64,000 bases of DNA from Alphaproteobacteria bacterium (GTDB lineage: Bacteria > Myxococcota_A > UBA796 > CAJQPC01): the NCBI GenBank assembly GCA_020632795.1, contig JACKEV010000008.1, positions 62,001 through 126,000 of the forward strand, in the 5' to 3' direction. The notes below the pieces were generated by a model. The model was not told the DNA's origin. It saw only the letters and a program-made list of their open reading frames with translations, and made no database searches. This document shows positions 36,544 through 45,535 of the stretch, piece by piece (position 1 is the first letter of the stretch; every line of letters starts with the position of its first letter). The position numbers and the translations under genes are program-made.

Positions 36544-39500
36544 GGGGCGCCCCGGACGATGGGGGCCGGGGCAGACCCGGCGGGCGCGAGGGGGGCCAGC
36601 AGCGGGTCGTCGTAGACGGCGTCCAGGACGGCCAGCGGCGCTGCGGCGCTGTCCAGCCAGGCGGCGATGGCCGCGCGCGCGCCGGCCTCGTCCCCGCTGA
36701 GGGCCCGCAGCCGGGCGGTCAGCGCCCAGGCCTGGGCCAGCTCCTCCCGCGGCGCCTCCGGCCGGAGGGACCGGAGGCGCTCCAGCGCCACCCGCGCGGC
36801 CAGCGGCTGCCCGTCGGACACCAGCGCCTCAGCGCGGCCCAGGGTGAGCTGCTCTGCGGCCGGCCCCTGGAGGGGCAGCCCGGCGAACGCCGGCAGCAGG
36901 AGTGCCCGCTGCGCGGCCTCGGTGCGGTAGCCCACGGGGACGACCCAGGCGGCCTGCCACACCTCGGCGAACCGGCCCCCCAGCGCCGCGCGCAGCGGGG
37001 CGGCCCACGTCCACGGATCGAGCCGGAGCAGGAACCCGGCCTCCCCGTCGCTCAGGCGGTCGAGGGGCCCGACGCGGCCCGACGCGGCGGCGGCGAGCAC
37101 CTGGAGGAGCGGCGGGGCGTCCGGGGAGAGGGGGGCGTCCGGGTCGCCGCGCGCGAAGGCCAGCGCCCCCGGGTCGGCCGGCCGGACCACGGGCGTCGCC
37201 CCGCGGATCGCGACCCGCTGGATGAGCACGCGGGTCCAGGACGGCGCCCGCCAGGCCATCGCGTATCCCTGGAGGATCAGCGTCGCCTGCCCGGGGGTGC
37301 CCGGCGCGGGCAAAGTGAGGCTGATCGTGTCCAGGCCGCAGCGCACCGCGCCCGCGAGCCAGGACAGGCGCAGCGTCCGAGGGCCCAGCGCGAACCGGGA
37401 GAGGGGCTCTGCTTTGGATACGTCCGCCCCGCGGCACGACAGGGTGAGCTGGTGGGTGTCGCTCCCGCCGCCGCCGCGGTGCTCCATGCCCGCCTGCAGG
37501 ATCGGGCCCGCGTCGGGGATCAGCTGCATCTCGATGCCGCTGGCCCAGTCCTGCTCGAGCTGGGTCAGCGTGACGGTGACCTCGATCCCTTCGCCGTCCC
37601 AGGTCAGCGGGAGGGCGAGGGCGGGCCCCCGGTCTGCCCGCAGGCTCAGCTCCAGTCCGCCGAGGCTCGGGTTGAGGCGGGCGGCGGCCGGATCGGGGAG
37701 CTGCCAGGCGGGGTGGAGCGTGACGCCGTCCAGGACCACGACGGGCTCGGGCAGGGCGCCGGCCATCCCGCTGGCGCGCAGGGCCTCGTGATCCTGGACC
37801 GCCAGCAGGGCGCCTCGGGCCAGCGCGCGGTGGCCGTCGCTCAGGGTCGGTCGGGCGACCAGCGCCCGGGCGTAGCGGGCGGCCAGCTCCGGCTCGTCCG
37901 CCACCAGCCCGACGGCGCGGGCCAGCGCGGCGGCGCCGAGGTCCCCGGGTCGCTCCCCGAGGTCCGCGAGCAGGGCGGCGGCGTCCTCGGCCAGCCCCAG
38001 GGAGACCAGGGCCTCGGCGCGGGTCCAGCGGGTGCGCAGCCAGGGGGAGGCGTCGTCCGGCGGCGGCGCGGGCGGGGGCGGCTCGGGCGGCCGCGCAGCG
38101 GGTGTCCAGGGGGGATCGCCGTCGATCCCCAACAGCCAGGAGCGCGCCCCGTCGGTGACCCACAGCTCGTCGCCGGGGGTGCCGTCCACCTCGCCCGCGT
38201 CGAGCAGGCGCAGGCCGGGCAGCCGCAGGGCGGCGATGCTGCCGTCGGCGCGGGTCGTCGCGAGCAGCAGGTCGTTGAGGGTGCTGGCGTGGCTGCTGGC
38301 GCTCACCGCGATGGCCGTCGCCCCACGTCCGTCGGGGTCCACCGCGACGATGGTGCCCTCCTGGCGGCCCGGCGCCTCGATCCGGGCCACGGGGGTCAGG
38401 GCGCCGCCGGCCCAGCGCGCCCGCGCCAGCACCCCGGAGGCCTCCTCGTCCAGCCCGCCCGTGAGGGGCGGGGTCCCCTCCGGCAGGCCCAGCACCCACA
38501 CCGCCGCCGCGTCGGGCGGATCGGGCGTCGCGAGGGCGGCGAGCCCGTGCACCCGCAGCCGCCCGGCCAGGCGCACCGCGTCCCCCTCCGAGACGAGCGC
38601 CCGGACGTCCTGATCCCGCCAGCCGCCGCTGGCGAGCAGCATCAGCGGCGGGTCCTGCAGCCAGGAGAGCGTCCCGGGGACCGCGCCCCCCTGGTACACG
38701 CCGGCCCCCGGTTCGGGCCGGGAGGACCCCTCCGCGGGCTCGGCCCGGACCAGCCCGGTGGGCTCCATCAGCAGGGTGTATCTTTCCGTGAGGCCGTCCC
38801 CATCGGCATCAGCGACGATCATGGCGCGCGCCCGACCGTCGAGGCGCTCCACCTCCTGCGGCGGCACCGCGAGGTCGACGTCCACCCGCATCACCTGGCT
38901 GTACCCCGGCTCGTGGAGGACGAACCAGAGCTGCGCGCCGTCCAGGGCGAGGCGCCGGGGCGTCGCGGCGGTCGCCAGGTCGACCTCGGCCGCGACGGCG
39001 CCGTCCGGCCGCACCCGGGCCAGGCGACCCTGCACAGCGCCCAGGCGATCGCCGTCGGGGAGCAGCGCGCCGCGCTTCCACGGGGTGGGGTCCTCGCGGG
39101 CCGTGGCCAGCAGCGCCAGCAGAGGCTGCAGCTCGGGGGCCGCGAAGGCGCGGGCGGCCGCCATGTCCCGCCGGGCGAGGGCGTCGAGCAGGCGCACCTC
39201 CGGCAGCGCGTCGGGGGGCAGGCGCTCCAGCACGGCGGCCAGCGCGGCCCACCGCTCCTCCTGGGCGAGCCGTCCGGCCAGCGCGCGCAGCGCCTCCCGC
39301 TCGGTGTTCGCGTCGGGCGCGGTCAGCCAGGCGGCCTCGAGGTCCAGGCGGGGCCGGTCGCCCACCCCCGCCTCGCCCCGCCAGCGCCAGGCCTCGGAGA
39401 TCGCAGGGGCGCCGTCGTGGCGGACGTCGCGGACGAAGGCGTCGAAGGCCGCGGCGGCGGTCGGGTGGTCGGCGCCGAGGCGCGCGGCGGTCTGCTGGAG

Positions 39501-40700
39501 CGCGGCCAGCTCCCGGGCGGCCTGGGCGTCCACCGACGCGCGGGCGCGGCGCGCCTGGAGCTGCTGGACCAGGCTCAGGAGGACCCCGGCGGTGAGCCCT
39601 GCGGTAATCACCAGAGCGGCGCGGCGGCGCAGGCGCCAGGCGTGGGCGGTGAGCCAGGGCAGCCAGGCCCCCGCCAGAGCGTCCACCGGGCGGCTATTGA
39701 GAGCGCGGCGGAGGTCGTCGGCGAGGGCGCGGGCGGAGGCGTAGCGGTCCTCGGGGGCGGGCGAGAGCGCCTTGCGCAGCACCGCCCCCAGCGGCCGGGG
39801 CAGCCCCTCCGGGGGCCGCAGCGGCGCCCGCTTCCGGGCGATCAGGGTCGCGTCGTCCAGGCCCTCCACCGGCACCGGCAGCGCGCCGGTGAGCAGCTCC
39901 CAGCCCAGCGCCCCCAGGCTGTAGAGGTCCGAGCGGGCGTCGGCGGTCCCGCCCTCGAGCTGCTCCGGCGGCATGTAGGCCCGCGTCCCGGCGCTCAAGG
40001 CCCGATCCCCGGTGAGCGCGGCGATGCCGAAGTCGAGCACCTTGGGCTGCCCCGCCGCGGTCACCCGCACGTTGTCCGGCTTGAGGTCCCGGTGGACCAC
40101 CCCGCGGCCGTGGGCGTGGGCGACCGCGTCGACGATGTCCACGAGCAGGGCGACGCGGCCACGCCGGTCCAGGCCCGCCGCCGCCTCCAGCAGCGGGGGG
40201 CCGTCCACCAGCTCCATCGCCATCACCGGGGCGCCCTCGTGGTCGAAGACCTCGTAGATCTGCGGGATCCCGGGGTGCAGGGTCCGCGCCATCGCCTGCA
40301 CCTCGGCCTTGAACTGGTCGACCGCCGGCCCGGTGCGGTTCCAGAGGGGCAGGGTCTTGAGGGCGACGCGGCGCCGGGGCAGGGCCTGCTCGGCCTCGTA
40401 GACCACGCCCATGCCGCCCCGCCCCAGCACGCCGAGCACCCGGAAGCGCCCGATGCGCTCGGGGACGAAGTCCTCGAACAGCGCGTTCGCCAGCACCGGG
40501 ACCACGCCCAGCTCGGGCAGGGTGTCCAGCGGGCTGGGGGCGTCGTCCAGGCCCAGGAAGCGGATCACCTGGGCGCGCAGGGCGGGGTCGTCGGCGCAGG
40601 CGGCGTCCAGGGCGGCGTCCCGCTCCGCGTCGGGGAGGTCGACCACCGCGTCGAACAGCTCGCCCGCGCGGGCCAGGCGACGGGCCTCCTCGTCGTTCAC
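36540..40700 (-). CDS. Transmembrane Ser/Thr protein kinase with large extracytoplasmic sensor region
   Basis: The 1386-residue protein starts with a short helical region (MNDEEARRLARAGELFDA...) of the type seen in kinases encoded beside ECF43-like sigma factors. Then comes an intact kinase domain (about 88-350) with GRGGMGVVYEA, ALKTL, HRDLKPDN (about 203-210), DFG and GTRAYMPPEQ. A transmembrane helix (about 355-385) leads into about 1000 residues with repeated FG-GAP-like beta segments and a jelly-roll-like domain near the end, probably outside the membrane. The GTG start is one base after the sigma factor stop, so the two are co-translated. Likely role: sensing an extracellular signal and controlling the sigma factor. 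Confidence 0.93.
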   Translation of the reverse strand: MNDEEARRLARAGELFDAVVDLPDAERDAALDAACADDPALRAQVIRFLGLDDAPSPLDTLPELGVVPVLANALFEDFVPERIGRFRVLGVLGRGGMGVVYEAEQALPRRRVALKTLPLWNRTGPAVDQFKAEVQAMARTLHPGIPQIYEVFDHEGAPVMAMELVDGPPLLEAAAGLDRRGRVALLVDIVDAVAHAHGRGVVHRDLKPDNVRVTAAGQPKVLDFGIAALTGDRALSAGTRAYMPPEQLEGGTADARSDLYSLGALGWELLTGALPVPVEGLDDATLIARKRAPLRPPEGLPRPLGAVLRKALSPAPEDRYASARALADDLRRALNSRPVDALAGAWLPWLTAHAWRLRRRAALVITAGLTAGVLLSLVQQLQARRARASVDAQAARELAALQQTAARLGADHPTAAAAFDAFVRDVRHDGAPAISEAWRWRGEAGVGDRPRLDLEAAWLTAPDANTEREALRALAGRLAQEERWAALAAVLERLPPDALPEVRLLDALARRDMAAARAFAAPELQPLLALLATAREDPTPWKRGALLPDGDRLGAVQGRLARVRPDGAVAAEVDLATAATPRRLALDGAQLWFVLHEPGYSQVMRVDVDLAVPPQEVERLDGRARAMIVADADGDGLTERYTLLMEPTGLVRAEPAEGSSRPEPGAGVYQGGAVPGTLSWLQDPPLMLLASGGWRDQDVRALVSEGDAVRLAGRLRVHGLAALATPDPPDAAAVWVLGLPEGTPPLTGGLDEEASGVLARARWAGGALTPVARIEAPGRQEGTIVAVDPDGRGATAIAVSASSHASTLNDLLLATTRADGSIAALRLPGLRLLDAGEVDGTPGDELWVTDGARSWLLGIDGDPPWTPAARPPEPPPPAPPPDDASPWLRTRWTRAEALVSLGLAEDAAALLADLGERPGDLGAAALARAVGLVADEPELAARYARALVARPTLSDGHRALARGALLAVQDHEALRASGMAGALPEPVVVLDGVTLHPAWQLPDPAAARLNPSLGGLELSLRADRGPALALPLTWDGEGIEVTVTLTQLEQDWASGIEMQLIPDAGPILQAGMEHRGGGGSDTHQLTLSCRGADVSKAEPLSRFALGPRTLRLSWLAGAVRCGLDTISLTLPAPGTPGQATLILQGYAMAWRAPSWTRVLIQRVAIRGATPVVRPADPGALAFARGDPDAPLSPDAPPLLQVLAAAASGRVGPLDRLSDGEAGFLLRLDPWTWAAPLRAALGGRFAEVWQAAWVVPVGYRTEAAQRALLLPAFAGLPLQGPAAEQLTLGRAEALVSDGQPLAARVALERLRSLRPEAPREELAQAWALTARLRALSGDEAGARAAIAAWLDSAAAPLAVLDAVYDDPLLAPLAPAGSAPAPIVRGAP

Positions 40701-40701
40701 C

Positions 40702-41208
40702 TCAAGACAGTCGGTCCGCCAGGAAGACGCGGGCGAAGCGCCAGGCCCGGCCGACGGTGGCTTCGGACAGGCCGGTGGCCTCGGCGACCTCCGGCACGGT
40801 CAGGCCGCCGAAGGTCCGCAGGAGCGCGACCTCGGCGGCGCGGGGATTGACCGCCTCCAGCGCCTGCAGCGCCTCGTCGAGGGTGAGCACGTCCACGACG
40901 GCGTTGGGATCGGTGCCGATGCCCGAGAGCGTCGTGCGGTGCTGCGCCTCTCCGCCGCGCTTCTGCGCGCTTCGGGCCCGCGCCCGGTTGACCAGGATCT
41001 GCCGCATGGCGCGCGCGGCGACCGCGATGAAGTGCGCCCGCGACACGTAGCGTGACGACGAGCGCTCCAGCTTCATCCAGGCCTCGTGCAGCAGGGCGGT
41101 GGGCTGGAGCGTGGGGTGGCTGCCCCCACGCTCGGCGTAGATCCGCTCGGCCAGCGCCCGGAGGTGCGCGTAGACGTCCTGGTCCAGCTCGGGGGAGAAT
41201 CCTTCCAC
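40702..41208 (-). CDS. ECF-family RNA polymerase sigma factor (Sigma70_ECF type)
   Basis: The 168-residue sigma factor has region 2 (LRALAERIYAERGGSHPTLQPTALLHEAWMKL to RAMRQILVNRARAR) and region 4 (LRTFGGLTVPEVAEATGLSEATVGRAWRFARVFL) of the Sigma70_ECF group, which is known from planctomycetes and myxobacteria and is usually linked to Ser/Thr kinases instead of an anti-sigma factor. That context is present here: the kinase gene follows after one base. A GTG start is chosen because an in-frame stop lies just upstream. It is the first gene of the leftward sigma-kinase-pseudokinase operon. Confidence 0.94.
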   Translation of the reverse strand: MEGFSPELDQDVYAHLRALAERIYAERGGSHPTLQPTALLHEAWMKLERSSSRYVSRAHFIAVAARAMRQILVNRARARSAQKRGGEAQHRTTLSGIGTDPNAVVDVLTLDEALQALEAVNPRAAEVALLRTFGGLTVPEVAEATGLSEATVGRAWRFARVFLADRLS

Positions 41209-41258
41209 GACCGCATCTTAGCGCGGTCCGGGGCGCCCCCGGGGCGGACCTCGTCCGG

Positions 41259-42926
41259 TCACTGCGCCAGGCGCTGTTGCTGCTCCTGCGCGTCGGTGAT
41301 GGTCTCGTGCACGATGTCGTCGAGCCACCGCTGGGCGGGGTGGCCCTGGGGCAGCCGGCCCAGGTAGTACATGGCGTACAGCTCGGCGAACCACTCGGGC
41401 GGGGCGTTGAACTGGTAGTTGCTGACCATCAGCTTGCGCGCCTCGAAGCGGTACAGGAACCAGTCGCCGGCCGCCGACACGTGGCAGACGTTGTCCCCGG
41501 CGAGGCAGCGCTGGGCGCCGGCCGCGCCCTCGTTGTACAGGCCGCCGTCCCCCTTCCTCTTGTTGAGGTACCGGGCGGTCTTCGCGGCCTCGTGGGACTT
41601 GAGCGCGCCCCAGTCCGGCGCCGGCATCGGCGCCGGGCCGCCGCCGCCCGCCGCCTGGATGGAGGCCTGCACCGGCGTGCCGTCCATGATGGCGGCCTTG
41701 ATGGTGTCGGTCCCGACCTCGAGCATGCGGTTCGTCGTCCCACTGTCGAGCAGGCCGCTCGCCCCGTCCTTCTTGAGCCCCTTGCGGAGCGCATCGAACA
41801 GCTTGCCGAGCGCCTTCCGCCGTTCGCTGTCGAAGAACAGCTTCTCATCGCCGTTCGCGATCTTCAGCCGGATCTGCTCGGCCTCCTGGATGGGCGCGCG
41901 CTGCAGCAGCTCCACCAGCCGCGCCGAGGCGGCGCGGTAGGCGTTCTTGTGGGTGAAGTCCTCCTTGTACGACGCGCCCTTGTCGCCGTTCTTCAGCTCC
42001 GACTCCAGGTACCTGCACAGCTCGTCCTGGGGCAGGTCGTTCTGGAAGGCGTCGTAGAAGCCCTGGTGACGCCCCAGCTCGGCGGCGATGCGCTCCGGGC
42101 CGACCCCCTGCCACCCCCCGAGCGCCGCGCCGCGTCCGTGGCGGCTCATGAACGTGAGCTTGTCGTCCACCGCGTGGCCGATCTCATGCACCGCGGCGTG
42201 GTCGAACATCCGGGACGCGGAGCCGACAAGCTGGTGCTCGGGGGCGACGGTGTCGTCCTGCTCGCCGGTCCAGTGGGAGCAGAGGAGCCCGGTGGGGTGG
42301 CTTGTGTCGATCCGCGCGGTCTTGGTCCGGGTGTTGAAGCTCCCCCCGCCGTTCCGGTCCACGTCGTTGCGGGTCAGGATGAGCAGGTCGTCGTTGTCGC
42401 GGGTGTGGCCCTCCGGCATGATGGAGAAGAGCCGGTAGAGCAGGGGGATGGCCTTCTTGCCCAGCTTGCCGTTGATCTCGTTGAGCCGGTAGCGCGCCTG
42501 CAGGGCCGCCCGCCCGAACGCCCGGTCGCTGTCGTTCGGGGAGTCCCAGTTGATCTCCTTCATCAGCTCGTCCAGCAGATCGTCGCCGCCCGGGGCCTGC
42601 ACGATCGCGCTCGGCCCTGCGGCCCGAAGCGCGGTGTTGAGGTCGCCCCACAGCGCGCGGCCGCCTTGCTCGACGGCCTGGTAGCCGGTCTTGCCTTGAG
42701 CGTAGTTGCCCTGCTCCTGCAGGCTCTTCGCCTGGCTGAGCCGCTGCTCGAGGGTCGTCAGGGTGGCCCGGTGGGGCACGGCGTCGTTGGGGGAGGTCTG
42801 CTCCAGGACCTGGAGGGAGCGGTCACAGGCGGCGACGCCGTCCTGGGCGAGGCGCGCCCAGGCCTTGCAGGTGTCCTCGGCGTTGCCGAAGCTCGCCATG
42901 ATGCGGGTCCAGTTCTTCGCGGGCAT
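41259..42926 (-). CDS. Zincin-type metalloprotease domain protein, possible toxin or effector
   Basis: The 555-residue protein has the zinc-binding H-E-x-x-H in AAVHEIGHAVDD (about 243-254). Near the C-terminus PPEWFAELYAMYYLG (about 505-519) has an Glu suited as third ligand, as in lethal-factor-like (ATLF) and related zincins, though the distance of about 265 residues is very long. There is no signal peptide; the N-terminal about 110 residues are helical. A Gly/Ala/Pro-rich linker precedes the C-terminal domain. GAGGAG lies before the ATG. It sits with three small unknown genes in the same direction. A proteolytic effector exported by another system, or an intracellular protease, are both possible. 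Confidence 0.75.
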   Translation of the reverse strand: MPAKNWTRIMASFGNAEDTCKAWARLAQDGVAACDRSLQVLEQTSPNDAVPHRATLTTLEQRLSQAKSLQEQGNYAQGKTGYQAVEQGGRALWGDLNTALRAAGPSAIVQAPGGDDLLDELMKEINWDSPNDSDRAFGRAALQARYRLNEINGKLGKKAIPLLYRLFSIMPEGHTRDNDDLLILTRNDVDRNGGGSFNTRTKTARIDTSHPTGLLCSHWTGEQDDTVAPEHQLVGSASRMFDHAAVHEIGHAVDDKLTFMSRHGRGAALGGWQGVGPERIAAELGRHQGFYDAFQNDLPQDELCRYLESELKNGDKGASYKEDFTHKNAYRAASARLVELLQRAPIQEAEQIRLKIANGDEKLFFDSERRKALGKLFDALRKGLKKDGASGLLDSGTTNRMLEVGTDTIKAAIMDGTPVQASIQAAGGGGPAPMPAPDWGALKSHEAAKTARYLNKRKGDGGLYNEGAAGAQRCLAGDNVCHVSAAGDWFLYRFEARKLMVSNYQFNAPPEWFAELYAMYYLGRLPQGHPAQRWLDDIVHETITDAQEQQQRLAQ

Positions 42927-42937
42927 GGGGGACTCCT

Positions 42938-43618
42938 CTACGCCACGGGGGCGCGGTTGAGGTCAACAAAGGGGCCGCCCGAGATCGAGTGTCGGGCGCG
43001 GTTCCAGTCCATCGGGCGCGCCTCGATCTCCTCGAGCCAGCGCAGGGGTACGGCCAGCGGCTCCAGGACCTCCTCGGCGGGGCCCTCCAGCCACACGAAC
43101 AGCAGCGCGTCGTCCAGCACCTCGGAGAGGCGCAGGGTCAGGTCCTCGTCGACGTACAGCGCCGAGGACGCCCGCATCGCGCGCATCTTCACCAGCTCCA
43201 GCGTGGCGTCGTCGATGTCGTGGGCGTCACAGAGGAGCTTCTCGCGCAGGCCCGCCCAGCCGAAGGTGATGCGGGTGCTCAGCCGCTCGCCCAGGTCGCG
43301 CACCATCCGGGGCGCGCCGCCGCGGTACAGCCGCTCGAAGTCCATGAGGGTCTCGGCCTCCAGGGCCTCCCACTCGGGGAGGGCGCCCAGGGGCCAGGCT
43401 CGAATCCAGAGCCCGCGGGCCTCGTCCACGTAGGTGAGGCTGGGCTCGACGCGCAGGGAGGCCTCGCAGCTCGGGCAGGAGACCCGCTGGAGGTCGCCGT
43501 CGAGGATGGCCTGGCGGTAGCCGGGGGCCCGATCGGCGTTGATGGAGTGGACCGTCTTGACCTGCGTCGAGGCGCCGCAGTCCGGGCAGGTGAGGGGAGA
43601 GGGGTCGGCGATGGACAT
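42938..43618 (-). CDS. CpXC-domain protein
   Basis: The 226-residue protein begins with a CpXC domain: two Cys pairs, CPDCGAS (about 10-16) and CPSCEAS (about 48-54), separated by a strand-rich part and likely to bind zinc. The rest is helical and strand-mixed with no recognised motif (YRGGAPRMVRDLGERLSTRI, FVWLEGPAEEVLEPLAVP). CpXC proteins are of unknown function and often accompany other uncharacterised genes. The gene is 11 bases upstream of the zincin gene on the same strand, so the two are probably expressed together; it could be an immunity or chaperone partner, but this is only a guess. Confidence 0.8.
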   Translation of the reverse strand: MSIADPSPLTCPDCGASTQVKTVHSINADRAPGYRQAILDGDLQRVSCPSCEASLRVEPSLTYVDEARGLWIRAWPLGALPEWEALEAETLMDFERLYRGGAPRMVRDLGERLSTRITFGWAGLREKLLCDAHDIDDATLELVKMRAMRASSALYVDEDLTLRLSEVLDDALLFVWLEGPAEEVLEPLAVPLRWLEEIEARPMDWNRARHSISGGPFVDLNRAPVA

Positions 43619-43654
43619 GGGGGGACTCGGGTTGGAAGGGTGGAGGGGGGCGGC

Positions 43655-44521
43655 TCAGAGGCCCAGGGCGGAGACGTAGGTGTTCATCGCGTCCAGGGAG
43701 GCGTCGAGGGGGTCGCGCAGGCCGACGGGCATCCCGCCGGGGTTGTCCTCGACCGCGTCCACCCGCTCGTCGGAGCGCAGGAAGCGCAGGGTCTTGTCGA
43801 TCTCGCCGGAGAGGGCCTTGAGGTCGCCCGAGAGGCTCTGCCCCTGGGGGTCGATGGCGTAGAGCGCGCTCATCAGCTCGGCGCGGTTGGGGCCGGTCAG
43901 GACGTCCATCTCCGTGTCGGCGATCTCAGTCAGCCGGGGGATGCCCTGGGAGCGCATCAGGGTCTGGAGGCGGGAGATGCCCTTGTCGGCGGCGCCGTAG
44001 GCGATCTCGACGCTCCGCAGCAGCGCCTTCCAGGCGTCCGCGTCGAAGAGCGCGGTGACCTGGGGCGGCGCGACGTCCTGGGGGTCCTTCGGGGCGCTCT
44101 CCTCGTCGGAGGGCTGCACCGGCGGCGCCAGCGCCTCCAGCGCGGTGGCCTCGACCAGGGCGTACTGGTCCAGCTTGGTGATCTTCGGGATGCTGTTCTG
44201 GGGGTCGCCGGTCTTGAACTTGAGCAGGATCCGCGAGAGCTGACCCTCGCTCACCGTGCCCCGGGACCAGGTGCAGGCCAGCAGCCACTGGCTGTCCTCG
44301 CGGTCGAAGTGGATCCGGCCGCCCAGCGCCCACTCCACGCCGGAGCGCTTGCCGACCTCGGCCGGGAAGCTCGACCCGGTGGGCTTGAGGATGACCAGCT
44401 CGACCTCGCGCACGCTGGAGCCCTTGGCGGGCGCGTACCTCGCCATGAACCAGCGGTATCCGGGGGCCTGCTTCGCGAGGGACAGCATCTGGTTGACCGC
44501 TTTCGCGTCGGTGTTGGCCAT
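43655..44521 (-). CDS. Unknown protein in the zincin cluster
   Basis: A 288-residue soluble protein beginning MANTDAKAVNQMLSLAKQAP. The N-terminal half (about 1-130) looks like a mixed alpha/beta domain (VREVELVILKPTG, WALGGRIHFDREDSQWLLACTW); a Pro/Glu-rich linker (about 135-160) follows, and the second half is helical (WKALLRSVEIAYGAADKGISRLQTLM, then AELMSALYAIDPQ). I recognise no family. The ATG at 44521 is preferred to upstream starts since AAGGAG lies nine bases before it. The leader GGAGTCC...CCATG resembles those of the CpXC and zincin genes. Confidence 0.7.
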   Translation of the reverse strand: MANTDAKAVNQMLSLAKQAPGYRWFMARYAPAKGSSVREVELVILKPTGSSFPAEVGKRSGVEWALGGRIHFDREDSQWLLACTWSRGTVSEGQLSRILLKFKTGDPQNSIPKITKLDQYALVEATALEALAPPVQPSDEESAPKDPQDVAPPQVTALFDADAWKALLRSVEIAYGAADKGISRLQTLMRSQGIPRLTEIADTEMDVLTGPNRAELMSALYAIDPQGQSLSGDLKALSGEIDKTLRFLRSDERVDAVEDNPGGMPVGLRDPLDASLDAMNTYVSALGL

Positions 44522-44668
44522 GGGACGGACTCCTTCTGTGACGGGCGCGAATGCGTCGGCCCGGTGTGTTCGATGAGCCGCTCGGCTCGCTGTCCGGTCC
44601 AACAAGAACGACCGCGGGATCACCTCACCGCAGACACGCTCTTGACAACTCCGCCCCGCGGGGGGCGC

Positions 44669-45496
44669 TCAGCTCAGGAGGAGCAGCAGCGCCAGCACGC
44701 CCAGGACGAGGAGCCCGAGGATCAGCGCCCCCTTGTTCGCCGCGCCGGGGCCGGCCCCGGGCCTCGGCTGGCCCATGCGCTCGCCCCGCAGGCCCCAGTC
44801 CCCCCAGGTCGCCGCGTCGGCGTCGCTCATGTGGTCCGCGAGGTGGACCTCATCGACCTCAGGGAAGCGCAGGCCCAGCCGGACGGCCTCCAGGGGCGCG
44901 GTGAGCGCCGGGTGCAGCGTGTCCAGGCGCAGGGGCGTGTCCGGGGCGTCGTCGAGGGTGTAGTGGCCGGGCTCGTCGCCGTGGTCCCGGCCGAACCGGT
45001 ACAGCCCCATGCTCGGGCCGGGCTCTTCGTGGATGAGGTCGTAGACCTCCTCCTCGGCGATCGCGCAGCGCACCGTCGGGCGCGCGCCCAGCTCGGCGGC
45101 CAGGGCCTCGCTCAGCCGCTCGCGGGGCAGCAGCGCGGCGGGCGCCTCGCGCCGGAGGATGAGCAGGGTGCCGTCCACGACGCGATCCATGACGTCCTGC
45201 ACGTCCTCGACGATGAGCAGGGGGCGCTCCCTGGCCCCGGGCCGGCGGGCCTCCTCCAGGTGGGGGGCCAGGGCCTCGGGGCTGGCGGCGTAGTGGTGGG
45301 CCGCCATCGCGGCGTTGAGCAGCGCCGCGTCGAAGTTGGGGTCGGCGGGGCCGAAGCCGGTGGCGGCATACACGGGCAGAGCGCCGTCCTCGCCGGTGTC
45401 GAAGCGGGCGACGTGGCCGTCCTGGTCCACGGCGAACCACTCGGTGTCCATGCTGTGGGCGGCGGGGACGTCGGGGCGGGGGGGCAGGGCAGGCAT
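44669..45496 (-). CDS. Unknown protein with C-terminal transmembrane tail anchor
   Basis: The 275-residue protein has a cytoplasmic domain starting at MDTEWFAVDQDGHVARFDTGEDGALP (about 16-41, in two parts: MDTEWFAVDQDGHVARFD then TGEDGALP), a beginning I have the impression of seeing in many uncharacterised myxobacterial proteins. It ends with a single hydrophobic helix (GALILGLLVLGVLALLLLLS) at the very C-terminus, the mark of a tail-anchored membrane protein. There is no signal peptide. AGAAGG lies before the ATG; a second start at residue 16 is possible. It is separated from the zincin-cluster genes by 147 bases and is divergent from the radical SAM gene (39-base gap). Confidence 0.72.
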   Translation of the reverse strand: MPALPPRPDVPAAHSMDTEWFAVDQDGHVARFDTGEDGALPVYAATGFGPADPNFDAALLNAAMAAHHYAASPEALAPHLEEARRPGARERPLLIVEDVQDVMDRVVDGTLLILRREAPAALLPRERLSEALAAELGARPTVRCAIAEEEVYDLIHEEPGPSMGLYRFGRDHGDEPGHYTLDDAPDTPLRLDTLHPALTAPLEAVRLGLRFPEVDEVHLADHMSDADAATWGDWGLRGERMGQPRPGAGPGAANKGALILGLLVLGVLALLLLLS

Positions 45497-45535
45497 GGCG
45501 GGCCTTCTACCTCATCCCCCGGTTAGACGCACGGG

